Shown here: piece after piece, positions 6,022 to 7,574 of the stretch
Layout of the letters: each line of letters starts with the position of its first letter
How positions within the stretch are numbered: position 1 is the first letter of the stretch
Assembly (NCBI GenBank): GCA_017530275.1
Contig: JAFXMP010000087.1
Location: forward strand, 1-7,574
Origin: Clostridia bacterium
GTDB taxonomy: Bacteria; Bacillota_A; Clostridia; Christensenellales; Aristaeellaceae
DNA length: 7,574 nt
Reading direction: 5' to 3'
Translations under genes and position numbers: made by a program
The notes under the pieces: generated by a model
Told to the model about the DNA's origin: nothing
The model's input: only the letters and a program-made list of their open reading frames with translations
Databases searched by the model: none

Positions 6022-7305
6022 TCATGCTTTCTGCCCGGGAATCGCGGTGTTCGCCGCTTTCCGAACCATGTTCAGCGTTACACTGTGTTTTTCGGCCAGA
6101 TCCTTGAGATCGTCATATTCGGCTTTCATTTTCTCCACCCCCATGCCGGAGGCAACTTTGACCCGTACCGAGCCGTAGGACGTTTCCACCGTTTCCATGC
6201 GGCGGGCCAGCACATAACGGCTCATATCCTGGCGGCGAATGCCCAAGGTGGAAGTGTGCTTCATCATCTCGGCGGCCAGATGATCCGCGTCCTCCGGCAG
6301 GCAGATCACGCTGAGCAGCACACCGGGGCGGGATTTTTTCATGCCAATGGCCTGGGTGTACACATCCAGCGCCCCCGCCTGGAACAGCCGGACCATGGCA
6401 AAGCCGATTTCTTCGCCCGTCATGTCGTCCAGGTTGCATTCCAGCTTCGTCACCGCCTCCCGTTCGCCCTCGCTTTCGCCTAAAAACGCCCGCACGCAGT
6501 TGGCTCGCTGGAAATCCTTTTTGCCCATGCCGTATCCAACGGCCTGGGTGGTCATCACCGGGCGGTCGCCGAAGCGGAAAACGAAGTGCTTGAGCAGCGC
6601 TGCGCCGGTAGGCGTGCAAAGCTCGCCCTGCACCTGACCGCCATAGGTGGGCACGCCGGTCAGGATCAGCGCCGTCGCCGGGGCTGGCACCGGCAGGATG
6701 CCGTGCATACAGCGCACGTGGCCGCTGCCCACATGAATGGGAGAAGCAAAAACTTGCTCCGGGGCAATTTCCTCCATCAGCAGGCATACGCCCACCACGT
6801 CGGCCACAGCGTCCATGGTGCCGACCTCGTGGAAATGGATTTCACTCACGGGACGGCCGTGCACCTTGCTTTCCGCCTCCGCGATCAGGGCATAGACCGC
6901 TTTCGCGTCCTTTTTGACCTGATCGGATACAGAAAGCCCCTCGATCACCGCGTCAATATCCGCAGCGGAAGCGTGGTGATGGTGATGTTCGTGATCGTGG
7001 TCATGGTGATGGTGTTCATGCTCATGATGATGATCGTGGTCATGCGGATGCTCATGGTCGTGAGGATGATGCTCGTGCACGTCCTCCGATTCTTCTTCTT
7101 CGCCGTCCACCATTACCCGCATGTGCGTGCCCGTAATGCCGCATTTGACGCTGGGTTCGGCGGCCACATGGACGCCTGGAAGACCCAGCCCGTTCATTTG
7201 GTCGATGAAGGCCTGTTTATCCGGGATCAGCTCAAACAGCGCCGCCATCAGCATATCTCCCGCCGCGCCCATCGTACATTCCAAATACAGTGTTTTCATG
7301 TTCAT
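6022..7305 (-). CDS. larC: LarC, nickel pincer cofactor (NPN) nickel-insertion protein
   Basis: LarC puts nickel into pyridinium-3,5-bisthiocarboxylic acid mononucleotide, using CTP, to finish the nickel pincer cofactor of lactate racemase LarA and related enzymes. The 427-residue protein has the full family layout: the opening YLECTMGAAGDMLMAAL, EIHFHEVGTMDAVADV (155-170), SPIHVGSGHVRCMHGILPVP (188-207), GELCTPTGAALL (227-238), and the C-terminal CTP-binding half with LECNLDDMTGEEIGFA (288-303) and GMKKSRPG (321-328). In Lactiplantibacillus plantarum larC needs a ribosomal frameshift; here it is one unbroken frame. Between the first two motifs is a His-rich stretch with 23 histidines in residues 77-111. 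No larA, larB or larE is in the window. The start may be ATG 7305 or 7299 (MKTLYL, the more usual family start); neither has a good Shine-Dalgarno. Its stop overlaps or lies 41 bases before the reductase start, depending on the start used there. Confidence 0.95.
   Translation of the reverse strand: MNMKTLYLECTMGAAGDMLMAALFELIPDKQAFIDQMNGLGLPGVHVAAEPSVKCGITGTHMRVMVDGEEEESEDVHEHHPHDHEHPHDHDHHHEHEHHHHDHDHEHHHHHASAADIDAVIEGLSVSDQVKKDAKAVYALIAEAESKVHGRPVSEIHFHEVGTMDAVADVVGVCLLMEEIAPEQVFASPIHVGSGHVRCMHGILPVPAPATALILTGVPTYGGQVQGELCTPTGAALLKHFVFRFGDRPVMTTQAVGYGMGKKDFQRANCVRAFLGESEGEREAVTKLECNLDDMTGEEIGFAMVRLFQAGALDVYTQAIGMKKSRPGVLLSVICLPEDADHLAAEMMKHTSTLGIRRQDMSRYVLARRMETVETSYGSVRVKVASGMGVEKMKAEYDDLKDLAEKHSVTLNMVRKAANTAIPGQKA
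6973..7077 (-). other. His-rich metal-binding stretch inside LarC
   Basis: This low-complexity segment alternates His with Asp, Glu and Pro codons (LarC residues 77-111; 23 His of 35). Similar His tracts bind or store nickel in other nickel-handling proteins such as HypB and some UreE and LarC proteins. On DNA it appears as degenerate CAT/CAC triplet runs that could vary in length by slippage. Confidence 0.8.
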
Positions 7306-7385
7306 TCTTGCTTTCTGCTCTTAATCCGTCAAAAAGTTTGTTGAAGAAGAAACAAAATAGGTTCTGTTGTTAAGCATGGAGTCCG

Positions 7386-7574
7386 TCAATAATACATGTC
7401 AAATTCGTTCTCCAGACGGTCGGCGTAAGCTTTTCCTGCCTCGTACAGGGCGGGAAGCATATAGTCTTTATTGTACCGCACCACTGGAAGGCGGTCATAT
7501 GCCCGCATGCCCATATGGGTCAGGCCCCGTTCCAATTGGGTCAGGCATTCCAGCGTTCCACGCCCTGTTCCGCC
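7386..7574 (-). CDS. Flavodoxin-fold/NAD(P)H-dependent oxidoreductase, C-terminal part
   Basis: The open frame runs in from the right edge and gives the last 62 residues (beginning GGTGRGTLECLTQLE, ending NEFDMYY, TGA at 7386-7388). The pattern of a glycine-rich turn, helix, then GMRAYDRLPVVRYNK and a final ALYEAGKAYADRLE helix resembles the C-terminal part of flavodoxin-family FMN reductases in anaerobes. This is recognition by eye on a fragment. It would be the first visible gene of the cluster, 80 bases upstream of larC and in the same direction. It would be a fitting redox partner for the Fe-S reductase (inference). Confidence 0.5.
   Translation of the reverse strand, partial: GGTGRGTLECLTQLERGLTHMGMRAYDRLPVVRYNKDYMLPALYEAGKAYADRLENEFDMYY

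Noticed and set aside
4907..6178. A long (423-codon) frame opposite the aldo/keto reductase and the end of larC
   Set aside because: It is antisense to two confidently identified genes and crosses the boundary between them.
6973..7077. DNA-level CAT/CAC repeat as a satellite or regulatory repeat
   Set aside because: It is fully explained as the coding sequence of the His-rich stretch in LarC.
7306..7385. Promoter or terminator between the flavodoxin-like gene and larC
   Set aside because: I see no convincing -35/-10 pair with proper spacing and no hairpin with a T-run, only an 8-base direct repeat (TCCGTCAA at 7325-7332 and 7382-7389) that could be chance.

Overview
The window is the junction between what looks like the lysis end of an integrated phage (about 1-1110) and a bacterial metabolic gene cluster (about 1115-7574, all genes on the minus strand). 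The host genes are GC-rich. They include a signal-less GH10 xylanase, an aldo/keto reductase with a ferredoxin-like tail, LarC and a DUF554 membrane protein, which suggests a fermentative, plant-fibre-using anaerobe of the Bacillota (Clostridia-like, gut or rumen type). This placement is inferred from gene content only.

Phage side (plus strand): the 3' end of one gene (2-52, ends TAA) overlaps the ATG of a holin-like gene at 52-504. That gene reads as one continuous 150-codon frame with a strong Shine-Dalgarno, an N-terminal membrane segment and an LLH-holin-like C-terminal half, but it is interrupted by two in-frame TAG codons (79-81, 184-186). Nothing else breaks it, and both phage genes visible here end in TAA. 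This is what a phage with TAG reassigned to an amino acid (commonly glutamine) would look like. Two amber mutations in a decaying prophage are the alternative. The host gene at 2293-3006 ends with an ordinary TAG immediately before the next gene's ribosome binding site, so the host itself appears to use TAG as stop.

From 505 to 1114 I find no convincing gene. The stretch holds a 52-bp tandem repeat whose two copies form hairpins with two compensatory base-pair changes, two stacked Rho-independent terminators, a 7-bp inverted repeat, clusters of short direct repeats (ATTATCAC, ATAGTACCAA), and a segment at 1090-1109 that reads like the 3' end of a tRNA gene followed by a long terminator hairpin. 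The order lysis gene, terminators, repeats, tRNA 3' end, host DNA is the usual layout of a right prophage attachment site (attR).

Host side (transcribed right to left): a flavodoxin-fold protein (partial), larC (nickel insertion into the lactate racemase cofactor), a Fe-S aldo/keto reductase, a 579-residue glycoside-hydrolase-like barrel protein of unknown activity, a DUF554 membrane protein, and an intracellular GH10 xylanase. Gaps are -3 to 80 bases with no internal terminator seen, so this may be one operon. It ends at the bidirectional-looking hairpin at 1115-1167. The carbohydrate and redox genes fit uptake and intracellular cleavage of xylo-oligosaccharides with reduction or interconversion of small carbonyl products. 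The link to larC is positional only.
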